Source: Neobacillus drentensis NBRC 102427
GTDB taxonomy: Bacteria; Bacillota; Bacilli; Bacillales; Cytobacillaceae
Length of the DNA stretch: 64,000 nt
NCBI RefSeq assembly: GCF_001591445.1
Contig: NZ_BCUX01000009.1
Coordinates: 124,001-188,000 of the forward strand
Direction: 5' to 3'
Shown here piece after piece: positions 27,327 through 37,729 of the stretch; the stretch's first letter is position 1, and each line of letters starts with the position of its first letter. The position numbers and the translations under genes are program-made. Below the pieces are notes generated by a model. That model saw nothing but the letters and a program-made list of their open reading frames with translations, was not told the origin of the DNA and did not search any database.

Positions 27327-29969
27327 TTATCCTCTTAATTCTTTAATTCGCGCTTCGACAATTGCTCTCTTCTCGCGGTAATCATTTTCCTTGGCACGCT
27401 CTTCAGCTACAACACTTTCTGGTGCCTTTTTCATGAAGCCTTCGTTGCTTAATTTCTTCTGAACTCTGTCTACTTCTTTATTCAAACGTTCAAATTCTTT
27501 TTCGAGACGAGCAATTTCTTCGTCAATGTTAATCAAGCCTTCAAGCGGCAGGATGATCTCTAAACCAGTGATGACCGCAGTCATTGCTTTTTCAGGAGTT
27601 TCCAGTGCAACACCCATTTGTAATTCTTCTGGATTACAGAAGCGTTCAATATAGCTGCGGTTATTCTCAATCGATTTGAGGATTGTTTCATCCTTTGCTT
27701 TAACAAGCATTTTGATTTTCTTACTCATTGGTGTATTTACTTCAGCACGAATATTCCGTACGGAACGAATCATTTCTACGAGCAGTTTCATTTCTTGGGC
27801 TGCTTGATCGTCAGAAAGTGCTGGATTTACTTCTGGCCATGCGGCAGTTGTAATCGACTCCCCATGGTGTGGAAGGTTCTGCCAAATTTCCTCGGTGATA
27901 AATGGCATGAATGGATGTAATAAACGCATCGTTTGATCTAACACATGTGCTAAAATCGAACGAGTTGTTTTCTTGGCTGCTTCATCTTCACCATATAACG
28001 GCAATTTCGCCATTTCAATATACCAATCACAGAAGTCATCCCAGATGAAGTTGTAAAGGGCACGGCCCACTTCACCAAATTCATAGCGGTCAGATAGTCT
28101 TGTCACATGTTCAATCGTTTCATTTAAGCGTGTTAAAATCCACTTGTCGGCAACCGATTTTTCTCCGCTGAAATCAATCTCTTCGTAAGCCATTCCGTCC
28201 ATGTTCATTAACGCGAAGCGGGAGGCATTCCAAATTTTATTGGCAAAGTTCCAAGTCGATTCTACTTTTTCAAAGCTGAAGCGTAAATCCTGACCTGGAG
28301 AACTTCCGGTAGAAAGGAAATATCTTAGGGCATCGGCACCGTATTTTTCGATGACATCCATTGGGTCTACGCCATTTCCAAGTGACTTACTCATTTTACG
28401 TCCTTGTTCATCACGAACGAGACCATGGATGAGGACATCTTTAAATGGACGCTCGCCTGTAAACTCGATGCTTTGGAAAATCATTCTTGATACCCAGAAG
28501 AAGATGATATCATAGCCTGTTACTAATACATCGGTTGGGAAGTAACGCTTGAAGTCGGAAGCTTCAGTATCAGGCCAGCCCATCGTTGAAAACGGCCATA
28601 GAGCGGAGCTGAACCATGTATCAAGGACATCTTTATCCTGTTCCCAGTTCTCAGCATCTGCAGGTGCTTCTGTCCCCACATATACTTCACCGGTTTGTTT
28701 GTGGTACCAAGCAGGAATGCGGTGCCCCCACCAAAGCTGTCTCGAAATGCACCAATCGCGGATATTTTCCATCCAACGCAGGTAGGTTTTTTCGAAACGA
28801 TCGGGAACAAAGTTTACTTTTTCATCTTTGTTTTGTAAGTCAATCGCTTCATCGGCGAGCGGCTGCATTTTAACGAACCATTGAGTTGATAGGTATGGTT
28901 CAACAACGGCCCCGCTACGTTCAGAGTGACCTACGGAATGCGGATGCTCTTCAATTTTGAAAAGTACGCCTTGTTCTTGCAAGTCTTTGACGATTTGCTT
29001 ACGGCATTCAAAACGGTCGAGTCCTTTATACTTGCCGGCTTTATCATTCATTGAGCCGTCTTCGTTCATAACAAGAACTCGCTCTAGATTATGGCGATTA
29101 CCGACTTCAAAATCATTCGGGTCATGGGCAGGAGTAATTTTTACGGCACCCGATCCGAAGTCCATATCGACATAGTCATCTCCTACGATTGGAATTTCAC
29201 GGCCAACGATTGGCAGAATGACCATTTTACCAATCAGGTGCTTATAACGATCATCTTCAGGATGAACGGCAACCGCAGTATCACCAAGCATCGTTTCTGG
29301 ACGAGTCGTTGCAACCTCGATATGTCCAGAACCATCGGCAAGCGGATAACTCATATGATAAAATCCACCTTGAACATCTTTATAAATTACTTCGATATCT
29401 GAGAGAGCTGTTTTAGTGGACGGATCCCAGTTAATAATATATTCTCCGCGGTAAATGAGGCCTTTTTTATAAAGGGTAACAAACACCTCTTTAACCGCAT
29501 CAGATAAGCCCTCCTCAAGCGTGAAACGCTCACGGCTGTAATCTAAGCCTAAGCCCAATTTTGACCACTGCTGACGGATATGGGACGCATACTCTTCCTT
29601 CCACTTCCATGTTTCCTCAACGAATTTTTCTCGTCCTAAATCGTAGCGACTTTTACCTTCGCTGCGAAGTTTTTCTTCCACCTTTGCTTGGGTGGCAATC
29701 CCCGCATGGTCCATCCCTGGTAACCAGAGAACGTCATACCCCTGCATCCGTTTCATTCGAGTTACGATGTCTTGTAGCGTGGTATCCCAGGCATGACCTA
29801 AATGAAGTTTCCCGGTTACGTTTGGCGGCGGGATAACTACTGTGTATGGCTCTTTGCCCTCATCATTTTTTGCTTCAAAAAACTTACCTTTTAGCCACCA
29901 TTCATAACGACCTTTTTCAATCGTTTGCGGGTCGTATTTCGTAGGCATTGTTAATTCCTTTGTTTCCAT
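27327..29969 (-). CDS. valS: Valyl-tRNA synthetase
   Basis: Class I aminoacyl-tRNA synthetase of 880 aa. HIGH-like motif [13 protein letters not shown] (about 52) and KMSKS motif [11 protein letters not shown] (about 525) are present. The CP1 editing domain has [19 protein letters not shown]-terminal coiled coil ([20 protein letters not shown]) contacts tRNA. Start ATG 29969 with AAAGGAGG upstream; expression is controlled by the T-box leader. Confidence 0.98.
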   Translation of the reverse strand: METKELTMPTKYDPQTIEKGRYEWWLKGKFFEAKNDEGKEPYTVVIPPPNVTGKLHLGHAWDTTLQDIVTRMKRMQGYDVLWLPGMDHAGIATQAKVEEKLRSEGKSRYDLGREKFVEETWKWKEEYASHIRQQWSKLGLGLDYSRERFTLEEGLSDAVKEVFVTLYKKGLIYRGEYIINWDPSTKTALSDIEVIYKDVQGGFYHMSYPLADGSGHIEVATTRPETMLGDTAVAVHPEDDRYKHLIGKMVILPIVGREIPIVGDDYVDMDFGSGAVKITPAHDPNDFEVGNRHNLERVLVMNEDGSMNDKAGKYKGLDRFECRKQIVKDLQEQGVLFKIEEHPHSVGHSERSGAVVEPYLSTQWFVKMQPLADEAIDLQNKDEKVNFVPDRFEKTYLRWMENIRDWCISRQLWWGHRIPAWYHKQTGEVYVGTEAPADAENWEQDKDVLDTWFSSALWPFSTMGWPDTEASDFKRYFPTDVLVTGYDIIFFWVSRMIFQSIEFTGERPFKDVLIHGLVRDEQGRKMSKSLGNGVDPMDVIEKYGADALRYFLSTGSSPGQDLRFSFEKVESTWNFANKIWNASRFALMNMDGMAYEEIDFSGEKSVADKWILTRLNETIEHVTRLSDRYEFGEVGRALYNFIWDDFCDWYIEMAKLPLYGEDEAAKKTTRSILAHVLDQTMRLLHPFMPFITEEIWQNLPHHGESITTAAWPEVNPALSDDQAAQEMKLLVEMIRSVRNIRAEVNTPMSKKIKMLVKAKDETILKSIENNRSYIERFCNPEELQMGVALETPEKAMTAVITGLEIILPLEGLINIDEEIARLEKEFERLNKEVDRVQKKLSNEGFMKKAPESVVAEERAKENDYREKRAIVEARIKELRG

Positions 29970-30000
29970 TTAAAAATTCCTCCTTTGTTTCCTTTTCCAT

Positions 30001-30250
30001 AATAAAAACCCCATTCGTCATAAAAGGACGAATGGAGTTTGCTTCGCGGTACCACCTTTTTTCCAATCAAAAAACTGATTGGCACTTATGTAGATAACGG
30101 ATTTAGTCCGTCTTCAACTAATAGGATCTTTTAAATCCGTTCGCAGAAGAAGCTCGTGGGCGACCTTCCGATTTTCTGCTTAGGAAATCTTCCAGCTAGT
30201 GATTTCCCTCTCTTGAAGCAGGTTGACATCGTACTCTTCCCTGTCGTTGC
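30001..30250 (-). ncRNA. T-box leader of valS
   Basis: Transcribed leader that senses uncharged tRNA. The T-box core GGTGGTACCGCG is present (reverse complement near 30043-30056). The terminator is ACTCCATTCGTCC / GACGAATGGGGTTTTTAT at 30003-30039. Stem I carries AGAGAGGGAA, GCTGGAAGATTTCC and a likely GTC (Val) specifier before GCCCACGAGC. The specifier was placed by eye. Confidence 0.92.
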
Positions 30251-30273
30251 TTATGTAATTAAATTATATTGTA

Positions 30274-30303
30274 ATACTACCGAAAAAGAGGGTTTGACGT
30301 CAA
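30274..30303 (-). promoter_or_regulatory. Candidate promoter of the valS T-box transcript
   Basis: -35 TTGACG (30298-30303) and -10 TAGTAT (30274-30279), 18-nt spacer. A TATAAT closer to the leader (30263-30268) is an alternative -10 without a good -35. Confidence 0.35.
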
Positions 30304-30408
30304 TAATGATAACCATTTTTTTTATTTTTTATACTATATGCATTGTTTTTGGAGATTTCTCCGCACTTGTGGAATATACATAAATTAAATAATGAGGGGG
30401 GTTGTCGG

Positions 30409-30600
30409 GTGAAGAGAAATTTCAATAAATTTAAATTCCAACCCTGGTTTAGGACTTGTCGGAGAGTTTGTGGTCAATTAATTATTCCTTTTGTTATCTT
30501 TCAATTTCTTCGAACACTAATCATTCCTACGTTTATAGATATATTTTTGCTAACGGTTTTTGTTGCAATCGCCGTGTCACTATATTTTGAAATCGTTTAA
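30409..30600 (+). CDS. Small membrane protein, 63 aa, unknown function
   Basis: Plus-strand gene starting at GTG 30409 with GAGGGGGG nine nt upstream. A basic N-terminus (KRNFNKFKFQPWFRTCRR) is followed by two hydrophobic segments (LIIPFVIFQFLRTLIIP and IDIFLLTVFVAIAVSLYF). The PWFRTCRRVCGQ stretch looks conserved-type, but I cannot name a family. It is divergent from valS and convergent with ysxE, sharing a terminator whose stem begins inside its stop codon. Confidence 0.7.
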   Translation: MKRNFNKFKFQPWFRTCRRVCGQLIIPFVIFQFLRTLIIPTFIDIFLLTVFVAIAVSLYFEIV

Positions 30601-30640
30601 GGAGCCCATTTTGCAGATAACTACTGCGGCTGGGCTCCTT
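30599..30640 (+). terminator. Terminator between the 63-aa protein gene and ysxE
   Basis: 10-bp stem AAGGAGCCCA / TGGGCTCCTT followed by CTTTTG. The loop contains the ysxE stop codon, and the stem includes the last bases of the plus-strand gene. It probably serves both convergent genes. Confidence 0.6.
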
Positions 30641-31667
30641 CTTTTGCTGCTGAGGCAGCGGCTGCCTGTGCATCCATTTCGGTCATTCTCATTACGACAT
30701 ACTCGGAATTTTTCAAATGCCAGTAGCGGTGCTGCAGCTGACGGACATATTTTAATTCATTCTTCGGACGAGACTTTCGGTAGTAGCTTTCTGCCACTTG
30801 GATAATGGGAATTGGAAGTGCTAAATAGCTGTAGAATAATAACTTTTCATCTGCTCTAAACGGAAAGTATTTAAAGTAGTTATACACCCAGTCAATCGCT
30901 GTGTCGCTTCGCTTCGGATAGGTATTTAAGGCACGTGATAAATACGGCAAGAGGTCATGGATAGGTGAGCCATAGCGAGCATTCTCAAAATTTATAAAAA
31001 AGCCGTATCCCTTGTCATCGTACAAGAAATGCTCTGATGACAATTTCCCGTGCGTAATGACCATTCGGGCCTTTTCATTATCCTTTGTATTTTCATACCA
31101 TTCTTCAAATTTTGTTTTCGAAAACTTGAGCGCTTGGCTGACTTCATTGTAATAGAGGCAATATACCAATTCGAACGGCGACATATAGGTCTTTTTTTCA
31201 CATTCGTCGATGAAGCCATCAAGGAATTCCTGTTGTTTTTCATGCTGTTGAATCGTCTTTTCATAATGCTCGGTTCGCTCTTCTTTGTTCAATTCTATTT
31301 CTTTGGCGGAAAGTGTATGAAGACGTGCGAGTTCGCGAAAGAGCTGATGGTTTTTTTGCTGGCGGTCTTCCTTCTGCTCATTCGACATCCACGGCATTAA
31401 GTAATAAAGATAATCGTTGTGTAAGACCGCATATCTGCCGTCCATCGTCGGGTAAATAGGGACAATGCGATTGTACCCCTTTTGGTACAGAAGATGAACA
31501 TGGCGAATGAAGTCAGTCCCAGTCTTCGGATCAATTTTTTTTAGAGCAAAGTTGCCTTTGTTTGAATAAACCTTTAGGACACTGCCGAAATCCTCCACAA
31601 AATAAGGCTCGACAAGGTAATTTTTTAAGATGGGTGTAATTGTTTCTATATGATTCGAGTTACTCAT
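30621..31667 (-). CDS. ysxE: Spore coat protein YsxE, CotS-like kinase-fold protein
   Basis: Protein of 348 aa with an aminoglycoside-phosphotransferase/CotS fold. Where active kinases have HGDxxxxN and DFE/D, this one reads ITHGKLSSEHFLYDD (about 208) and FFINFENARYGSP (about 226). Both catalytic Asp positions therefore appear replaced (Lys, Asn), pointing to a pseudokinase. A C-terminal Ala-rich tail follows. In B. subtilis it is cotranscribed with spoVID and found in the coat; here a dispersed repeat separates the two. Confidence 0.87.
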   Translation of the reverse strand: MSNSNHIETITPILKNYLVEPYFVEDFGSVLKVYSNKGNFALKKIDPKTGTDFIRHVHLLYQKGYNRIVPIYPTMDGRYAVLHNDYLYYLMPWMSNEQKEDRQQKNHQLFRELARLHTLSAKEIELNKEERTEHYEKTIQQHEKQQEFLDGFIDECEKKTYMSPFELVYCLYYNEVSQALKFSKTKFEEWYENTKDNEKARMVITHGKLSSEHFLYDDKGYGFFINFENARYGSPIHDLLPYLSRALNTYPKRSDTAIDWVYNYFKYFPFRADEKLLFYSYLALPIPIIQVAESYYRKSRPKNELKYVRQLQHRYWHLKNSEYVVMRMTEMDAQAAAASAAKEGAQPQ

Positions 31668-31692
31668 GAGAACTCAACTCACTTTCAATTTT

Positions 31693-31840
31693 AAAAGCGT
31701 AATCGCCCGGTTAGCGGCGTATGGACTGGAGCGCTTCGACTGAGATAAAGGAAACACGGAGAGCGATAGCGATCCGATGTTGACTTATCGTAGGGAGAAG
31801 AGCGAAGTCCACTAGACGCTGGGCGATGGAGCTAGACAGT
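31693..31840 (+). repeat. Dispersed ~148-bp repeat, full-length copy 3
   Basis: Inverted relative to copy 1 and nearly the same length and content, running from AAAAGCGTAATCGCCCGG to GAGCTAGACAGT. It sits between spoVID and ysxE. Short inverted segments inside suggest it folds. Confidence 0.85.
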
Positions 31841-31876
31841 AATCTTTGTTCAAATACCTATACATTCTTGTGTCAA

Positions 31877-31916
31877 TAAAAGCGGTAGCGCCCATTCAGC
31901 GTGCTTGGGCGGTCTT
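31877..31916 (+). repeat. Possible fragment of the dispersed repeat end
   Basis: AAAAGCGGTAGCGCCCATTC resembles the AAAAGCG.AAGCGCCC start of the element and can pair with a following TGGGCG to form a small hairpin. Weak similarity only. Confidence 0.35.
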
Positions 31917-31961
31917 AAAAAGAAGGTGAGCAGGTCAAAGTAACCCGCTCATCCTTTTATA

Positions 31962-33323
31962 TTATTTTTTTGCCATGCTGCTAGGGATATATAATACTTG
32001 ACCTTCAAATATATCTTGAGTGAGTTCAAGATTGTTGACACGCAGAAGGTTTTGAATTGAAACATCATACCGGTCTGCCACGCTGTTAACGGTATCACCC
32101 TTTTGGACGATGCAAACTTTTACTTTTGCCTGAGCAGAACTTTCATCCTTCCGAGCAAAAAATTCAGTTAATGTCATGCTTTTCTTTTTAGGTGCTTTTT
32201 TCTTTTTCACATTCTTTGGTGGCGCCTCTTCATGGGAGGAACTTTCCTCTACTTCATGAGCTTCCTCTTCAAACTGGTTAGTCGGAGCAGGAGCTGGCTC
32301 CACCTCTGTAACTTGCTGTGGTGCCGCCTCATGCTGGCTGGCTTCATTTCTTATTTGCTGGAAATTCCATGAAGGTTGTTTGGGCTCGTTTCTTACCTCT
32401 TCGAAATCCAATGAAGGCTGGTTAGATTCGGTTCTTGCCTCTTGTAAATCCAATGAAGGCTGGTTAGATTCGGTTCTTGCTTCTTGGAGATCCAATGAAG
32501 GCTGGTTAGATTCGGTTCTTGCTTCTTCGTATTCCCATGATGGCTGGTTAGATTCACTTCTTGCTTCTTCGTATTCCCATGATGGCTGGTTAGACTCACT
32601 ATTTGCTTCTTCATATTCCCATGATGGTTGGTTAGATTCTTCCTCTGCTTCTTCCTGTGGTTGATAATTGAAGGTCGGAAATTTCGGTAAAATTTCCACA
32701 CTCTCTTCTTCTTCTTGAGGCTTTCTTGCTTCGGCCTCAAACAAGAAATTATCCTGGTAATTGCTTTGAACTGATGTTAGTTCCACTTCAATTTCCTCGG
32801 CATCTTCCTCTACGTTCTCAAATTCAGTACGAGAGATCACCTCAATTTCCACAGCTTCATCCTGCGGTTGTTGCTGTTTCTGTTGTTGCTGCTCAGTTCC
32901 ATATAGACCGCTAATGGTCAGGTCAGCTGCTAACTTGAGACAGCTGCGTTCAGGTATCGAATAATCAAAGGATTCGACGAGGACATCGATATCGTAGATA
33001 CTTTGAATCCGATTATTTGGGATGGTGATATCGACTGGGAATCGATGTGAAAATTCACAGGTTCCTCCCTCTCGTGCATCGACCCTCTCCACAAACTTTT
33101 GCGATGTTACACCTTCATCTTCATTTTCATTATTAGGTTCGTAACTTTTATATTCGCCAGTGAGTTCGAGCGAACCTCTTATGGTTACGTACTGATCGTT
33201 TTCCTGGATGGTAATGTCCGGGTCTAGAGAAATAGAAACAAGCTCTTCGACTTCCTGTCCTTTTCTAAACCACAATGACTCTTCCAAAGAAAATCGTAGG
33301 CACGATTGATTCTCCTGAGACAA
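31962..33323 (-). CDS. spoVID: Stage VI sporulation protein D (SpoVID), coat morphogenesis, with 14-aa repeats
   Basis: Protein of 453 aa that tethers the coat around the forespore. The N-terminal domain (1-135) contains the Gly-Glu-Thr region recognised by SpoIVA partners. Acidic low-complexity follows, then seven 14-residue repeats (ESNQPSWEYEEARS type, about 230-330), a KKKKAPKKKS stretch, and a C-terminal LysM domain (VQKGDTVNSVADRYDVSIQN ... VLYIPS). The LysM binds SafA or lipid II-like targets in B. subtilis. TTG 33323 with AGGAGG seven nt upstream is the start. Confidence 0.93.
   Translation of the reverse strand: MSQENQSCLRFSLEESLWFRKGQEVEELVSISLDPDITIQENDQYVTIRGSLELTGEYKSYEPNNENEDEGVTSQKFVERVDAREGGTCEFSHRFPVDITIPNNRIQSIYDIDVLVESFDYSIPERSCLKLAADLTISGLYGTEQQQQKQQQPQDEAVEIEVISRTEFENVEEDAEEIEVELTSVQSNYQDNFLFEAEARKPQEEEESVEILPKFPTFNYQPQEEAEEESNQPSWEYEEANSESNQPSWEYEEARSESNQPSWEYEEARTESNQPSLDLQEARTESNQPSLDLQEARTESNQPSLDFEEVRNEPKQPSWNFQQIRNEASQHEAAPQQVTEVEPAPAPTNQFEEEAHEVEESSSHEEAPPKNVKKKKAPKKKSMTLTEFFARKDESSAQAKVKVCIVQKGDTVNSVADRYDVSIQNLLRVNNLELTQDIFEGQVLYIPSSMAKK
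32360..32650 (-). repeat. 42-bp coding tandem repeat in spoVID
   Basis: About seven 42-bp units encode the 14-aa repeat ESNQPS(W/L)(E/D).(E/Q)EA.(S/T). The three units nearest the C-terminal side diverge (EPKQPSWNFQQIRN). Array length is likely to vary between strains. Confidence 0.85.
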
Positions 33324-33456
33324 AGCGACTCCTCCTTTCGTTTCCTTTACGCAAAATCACTATGTCAATTACACAATATGAAGCAGGACCTTTTTTTATG
33401 ATAAAAAACATAGTTTAGCCTGGAAAAGAATCGGGTTTTTGGGAAAGGGGGTGTGG

Positions 33457-33568
33457 ATTCCGCCAAGTTGCGTGGGAATTCCGCCGTATTTCTTTGTTAT
33501 TCCGCCAAACCAGGGCTGGATTCCGCCAACTTTTATATTTATTCCGCCAAACTCAGAGAAATTCCGCC
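33457..33568 (+). repeat. Intergenic 21-bp phased array B (core ATTCCGCCAA)
   Basis: Core ATTCCGCC starts at 33457, 33478, 33499, 33520, 33541 and 33561. Spacings are 21, 21, 21, 21 and 20. It lies between two hem-operon terminators and the spoVID start, about 135 nt upstream of spoVID. Sequence between cores is not conserved. The 374-bp spacer 33324-33697 otherwise holds only the terminators listed here. Confidence 0.9.
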
Positions 33569-33598
33569 AAACCCCATTTTCAAGCTCCCCTATAACAT

Positions 33599-33623
33599 AA
33601 AAAAGCCAGTCCCCAGACTGGCT
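33599..33623 (-). terminator. Second terminator after the hem operon
   Basis: Minus-strand stem AGCCAGTC / GACTGGCT, loop TGGG, followed by TTTTTT. Confidence 0.75.
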
Positions 33624-33648
33624 CAACTAATTAAGTTTCTAACCATAC

Positions 33649-33675
33649 AAAAAACACCCGCCAAATAGGCGGGTG
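33649..33675 (-). terminator. First terminator after the hem operon
   Basis: Minus-strand 8-bp GC-rich stem CACCCGCC / GGCGGGTG, loop TATTT, followed by TTTTTT. It lies 22 nt after hemL. The adjacent GGTGCCTGACACC palindrome motif overlaps it. Confidence 0.85.
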
Positions 33676-33697
33676 CCTGACACCAAAATCACCGAAA

Positions 33698-34984
33698 TTA
33701 TTTAAGCTTTGAGAAGGCAATCTCTGCTGCATGGATTGTCTTTTGAATATCTTCATCAGAATGCTCTGTAGATAGGAACAATCCTTCGAACTGTGATGGC
33801 GGCAAGAAGATTCCTTGGTCAGCCATCTCACGATAATAGGCTGCGAAGAACTCCAGATTGGATGATCTTGCTACCTCGTAATTAATAACATTTTCATTTG
33901 TAAAGAAGAAACCAATCATTGAACCTGCACGGTTAAATGTTATTGGGATATTATATTTTTCAGCCGCAGCCTTAAAGCCTTTTTCCAGTAAATCGCCTTT
34001 ACGGATAAATTCCTCGTAATGGGCTGGTGTTAATTGGCTTAACGTTTCATATCCAGCAGTCATCGCAAGTGGGTTACCGGAAAGAGTTCCTGCTTGGTAA
34101 ATCGGACCGCTTGGAGCGATCTGCTTCATAATTTCCGCTTTACCGCCGTAAGCTCCAACAGGAAGACCTCCTCCGATTACTTTACCAAGACAAGTAATAT
34201 CAGGAGTGATATTGAAATAGCCTTGTGCACAATTGAAACCAACACGGAAGCCGGTCATTACCTCATCAAAAATAAGCAATGCGCCTTTAGCTGTAGTAAT
34301 CTCACGAAGACCTTCTAAGAATCCTGGAAGCGGTGGGACTAGCCCCATATTGCCGGCAACAGGCTCGACGATAATACATGCGATATCTTCACCGAATTGT
34401 TCAAATGCAACCTTCACGCTCTCAAGGTCATTGTAAGGGACTGTGATAGTATTTTTTGCAACACCTTCCGGAACACCAGGGCTGTCAGGCAATCCAAGCG
34501 TGGCCACGCCAGAACCGGCCTTAATCAACAGTGAATCCCCATGACCATGGTAGCAGCCTTCAAATTTCAAAATCTTGTTACGTCCTGTATATCCCCTTGC
34601 TAATCGAAGCGCACTCATGGTTGCTTCTGTTCCTGAAGATACCATCCGAATAACTTCGATGGATGGCACACGCTCAATCACAAGATTAGCAAGTTTATTT
34701 TCCATTAGAGTAGGTGCACCGAAACTTGTCCCAAGCTCAGCAACCTTTTTTAAGCCCTCAACCACACGGTCATTCGTATGACCTAGAATGAGCGGCCCCC
34801 ATGAAAGTACATAGTCAATGTATTCATTGCCATCAATATCATAAATTTTTGAGCCCTTGCCTCTTTCCATAAAGATCGGGTCCATATTCACTGATTTAAA
34901 GGCACGAACCGGACTATTCACTCCGCCTGGCATGATGTTTTGGGCTTCTTTAAATGCTTCAATTGACTTTGTATAAGAACGCAT
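33698..34984 (-). CDS. hemL: Glutamate-1-semialdehyde 2,1-aminomutase
   Basis: PLP enzyme of 428 aa converting glutamate-1-semialdehyde to 5-aminolevulinate. The PLP lysine is in [18 protein letters not shown] (about 267). Substrate and cofactor motifs are [25 protein letters not shown] and [16 protein letters not shown]. Last gene of hemAXCDBL. Confidence 0.98.
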   Translation of the reverse strand: MRSYTKSIEAFKEAQNIMPGGVNSPVRAFKSVNMDPIFMERGKGSKIYDIDGNEYIDYVLSWGPLILGHTNDRVVEGLKKVAELGTSFGAPTLMENKLANLVIERVPSIEVIRMVSSGTEATMSALRLARGYTGRNKILKFEGCYHGHGDSLLIKAGSGVATLGLPDSPGVPEGVAKNTITVPYNDLESVKVAFEQFGEDIACIIVEPVAGNMGLVPPLPGFLEGLREITTAKGALLIFDEVMTGFRVGFNCAQGYFNITPDITCLGKVIGGGLPVGAYGGKAEIMKQIAPSGPIYQAGTLSGNPLAMTAGYETLSQLTPAHYEEFIRKGDLLEKGFKAAAEKYNIPITFNRAGSMIGFFFTNENVINYEVARSSNLEFFAAYYREMADQGIFLPPSQFEGLFLSTEHSDEDIQKTIHAAEIAFSKLK

Positions 34985-35003
34985 TCTGTTCCCTCATTTC
35001 AAA

Positions 35004-35984
35004 TTATTGGTCTTCTCTTAACCAGCGAACCGCATCTTTTGCAGCATAAGTGATGATCAAGTCAGCACCTGCACGTTTCATACCCATTAACATTTCAAGC
35101 ACGGTGTTTTTCTCATCAATCCAGCCATTTTGAGCGGCAGCTTTCACCATTGCATATTCACCGCTTACGTTGTAAATAACGATTGGCAAATTAAAGGTAT
35201 TTTTCATATCACGAACAATATCAAGGTAAGGCATACCTGGTTTCACGATTAAGAAATCTGCGCCCTCTTCAACATCGGATTCAGCTTCCCTAAAGGCCTC
35301 CATCCGGTTAGCAGGGTCCATTTGATAAGTCTTGCGGTCGCCAAATTGCGGCGCGCCCTCAGCAGCTTCACGAAACGGTCCGTAGAACGCAGATGCATAT
35401 TTCACGGCATATGACATGATCGGAATCTCTGTAAAGCCTGCTTCGTCTAAGCCTGCACGAATTGCGGCAACAAAACCATCCATCATGTTTGATGGTGCAA
35501 TAATGTCAGCCCCTGCTTCCGCCTGAGCAATCGCTGTTTTTACAAGCAATTCAAGGGATTGGTCGTTTAAAACTTTCTCACCTTCAACCACTCCGCAATG
35601 CCCGTGGCTTGTATATTCACAAAGACACGTGTCAGCTACCACAATAATCTCAGGGAATTTCTCTTTAATAAAACGAGTCGCAACCTGTACAATTCCATGA
35701 TCATGATAGGCTTGCTCACCGCATGCATCCTTTGTTTTAGGAATTCCAAATAGTAAAACGGACTTAATACCATGGGCAACGATATCTTCCATTTCAGCTT
35801 CCAAATGATCCATCGATACTTGGTATACTCCAGGCATGGATGAGACTTCCTTGCGGATATTATCACCTTCATAAATAAACAACGGATAAATGAAGTCCTC
35901 CGCTTTCAAGTGATTTTCTCGAACCAGTGAGCGCATGCTCGCACTTGAGCGTAAGCGGCGATGACGTTTAAATTGAAGTTCCAT
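35004..35984 (-). CDS. hemB: Delta-aminolevulinic acid dehydratase (porphobilinogen synthase)
   Basis: Enzyme of 326 aa joining two 5-aminolevulinate molecules. The Cys-rich zinc site [15 protein letters not shown] (about 123) indicates the zinc-dependent type. The catalytic lysines are in [13 protein letters not shown] (about 198) and [13 protein letters not shown] (about 250). It lies 3 nt after hemD. Confidence 0.98.
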   Translation of the reverse strand: MELQFKRHRRLRSSASMRSLVRENHLKAEDFIYPLFIYEGDNIRKEVSSMPGVYQVSMDHLEAEMEDIVAHGIKSVLLFGIPKTKDACGEQAYHDHGIVQVATRFIKEKFPEIIVVADTCLCEYTSHGHCGVVEGEKVLNDQSLELLVKTAIAQAEAGADIIAPSNMMDGFVAAIRAGLDEAGFTEIPIMSYAVKYASAFYGPFREAAEGAPQFGDRKTYQMDPANRMEAFREAESDVEEGADFLIVKPGMPYLDIVRDMKNTFNLPIVIYNVSGEYAMVKAAAQNGWIDEKNTVLEMLMGMKRAGADLIITYAAKDAVRWLREDQ

Positions 35985-35987
35985 TTA

Positions 35988-36770
35988 TTATTCCTCCCTA
36001 TCTAAATAAGCAATCGTACTGTTAATCATTTCTTTTACTGTGTACTCCTCGGGTGAGGCATGTACCGTTAAACCGTAAGCACGTAATTTCTTTTCAGTAA
36101 CGGGGCCAATACAGCCAATGATGCAATTTTTCAAATGCGCATCTAGACGATACTCCTTGACGACAGCCATAAAATGGTCGACGGTCGAAGGGCTTGTAAA
36201 GGTGAGAATATCAAGTTGTTGATCCGCTAGCATCCGAGCCAACTTAATCCGACTCTCATCCGGCATGTAGGTCTCATAGATCACAACCTCATCGACGTGT
36301 GCACCTGCTTTTGTTAATGAAATGGCAATATATTCGCGGGCCAGGTTTCCTTTCGGGACCAGCACCCGTGTACCTTTACCAATCAATGGGATAAATTCTT
36401 CCACAAACGTTTCCGCCACATAGGCTGACGGGACAAACTGTGGAGACAGCCCCATATCCGTCAAAACCTCGCCTGTCTTTTTCCCAATAACAGCGATCTT
36501 CGGAAACGCATCGCCAACCCCTTCCTTTTTTAAAAAAGAAAAGAAGGTTTCAACGGTTACATTACTTGTAAAAATAATCCAATCATATGTATCAAGTGCC
36601 AGCAAAGCTTCGTTGAGGTGCTGATTTTTTTCAATCGGTCGAAAGGCAATAAGAGGGATTTCAATTGGAATCCCTCCATACCTTTCAACTAGCTGTGAAA
36701 AGGATTTTGCTTGATGTTCTCCTCTTGGAATAAGGACTCTTTTTTCAAGCAAAGGTAACGATTGGATCAT
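35988..36770 (-). CDS. hemD: Uroporphyrinogen-III synthase
   Basis: Protein of 260 aa that cyclises and inverts ring D of hydroxymethylbilane. It is a two-domain alpha/beta protein of low sequence conservation. Recognisable parts are [15 protein letters not shown] (about 65), the family motif [13 protein letters not shown] (about 182) and [17 protein letters not shown]. Its start overlaps the hemC stop by 4 nt. Confidence 0.95.
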   Translation of the reverse strand: MIQSLPLLEKRVLIPRGEHQAKSFSQLVERYGGIPIEIPLIAFRPIEKNQHLNEALLALDTYDWIIFTSNVTVETFFSFLKKEGVGDAFPKIAVIGKKTGEVLTDMGLSPQFVPSAYVAETFVEEFIPLIGKGTRVLVPKGNLAREYIAISLTKAGAHVDEVVIYETYMPDESRIKLARMLADQQLDILTFTSPSTVDHFMAVVKEYRLDAHLKNCIIGCIGPVTEKKLRAYGLTVHASPEEYTVKEMINSTIAYLDREE

Positions 36771-37702
36771 TGACCTTCGAGCTCCCGTTTCACCTTATCA
36801 ATCAGGTCTTTCCCGCCTTTTTGAATTAATAAGTCAGCAGCCTCTAAACCAAGCTCTTCCGGATTATGTCCTCTAACTTCTTCTTTAATTATTTCATGTC
36901 CTTCTGGTGAAGCAACTAAAACATTGAGGACGATTTCATCATTTTCAGCTACATAGGCAAAGCCGGCAATTGGTACTTGACACCCGCCTTCCATTTTTTG
37001 AAGGAAAGCACGCTCGGCACGAACTGCTCTTTCTGTTTTCTTGCAGGTGAATTTTTCAAAAAGTTCTAGTAGTTCTTTATCATCTTCACGGCATTCGATC
37101 GATAATGCCCCTTGTCCAACGGCAGGAATACAAAGGTCTGCATCGAGGAATTCAGTGACAACATCAGAGGCCCAGCCCAGACGGTAAAGGCCTGCTGCAG
37201 CTAAAATAATCGCATCGTATTCTTCTGTTTCTAATTTCGCTAATCTAGTATCGACATTCCCGCGGATCCATTTAATCTCTAAATCTGGACGGGCTACTAA
37301 TAGCTGTGCACTACGGCGCAGGCTGCTCGTGCCGATAATTGCCCCAGGCTTTAAATCTTTTAACTTCACATGGCCACTGGAAATTAGCGCGTCACGGTGG
37401 TCCTCACGGAAAGGAATGCAGCCAATTGTAAGTCCTTCTGGTAAAACAGCAGGCATGTCTTTCATACTATGAACGGCCATATCAATCTCTTTATCAAGCA
37501 TGGCCTGCTCGATTTCTTTAACAAATAATCCTTTACCGCCTACTTTTGAAAGGGTGACGTCTAAGATCTGGTCCCCTTTTGTGACGATTTCCTTTACTTC
37601 AAATTCAAAACGAGGGTCCAACTTTTTCAGCTGGTCCATCACCCAGTTTGTTTGTGTTAATGCCAATTTGCTTCGTCTAGAACCTACAATGATTTTTCTC
37701 AT
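36767..37702 (-). CDS. hemC: Porphobilinogen deaminase (hydroxymethylbilane synthase)
   Basis: Enzyme of 311 aa polymerising four porphobilinogens. Motifs: [15 protein letters not shown] at the start, [10 protein letters not shown] with the catalytic Asp, and [11 protein letters not shown]. The dipyrromethane cofactor Cys is in [13 protein letters not shown] (about 240). Confidence 0.98.
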   Translation of the reverse strand: MRKIIVGSRRSKLALTQTNWVMDQLKKLDPRFEFEVKEIVTKGDQILDVTLSKVGGKGLFVKEIEQAMLDKEIDMAVHSMKDMPAVLPEGLTIGCIPFREDHRDALISSGHVKLKDLKPGAIIGTSSLRRSAQLLVARPDLEIKWIRGNVDTRLAKLETEEYDAIILAAAGLYRLGWASDVVTEFLDADLCIPAVGQGALSIECREDDKELLELFEKFTCKKTERAVRAERAFLQKMEGGCQVPIAGFAYVAENDEIVLNVLVASPEGHEIIKEEVRGHNPEELGLEAADLLIQKGGKDLIDKVKRELEGQ

Positions 37703-37729
37703 GATTGCAACCTCCTGAGGTTATGCGCG

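Noticed and set aside
33396..33626. Open frame across array B with a GGI-rich repeat
   Set aside because: Same period effect. It starts in the terminator region of the hem operon, lacks a start signal and ends in AT-rich spacer.
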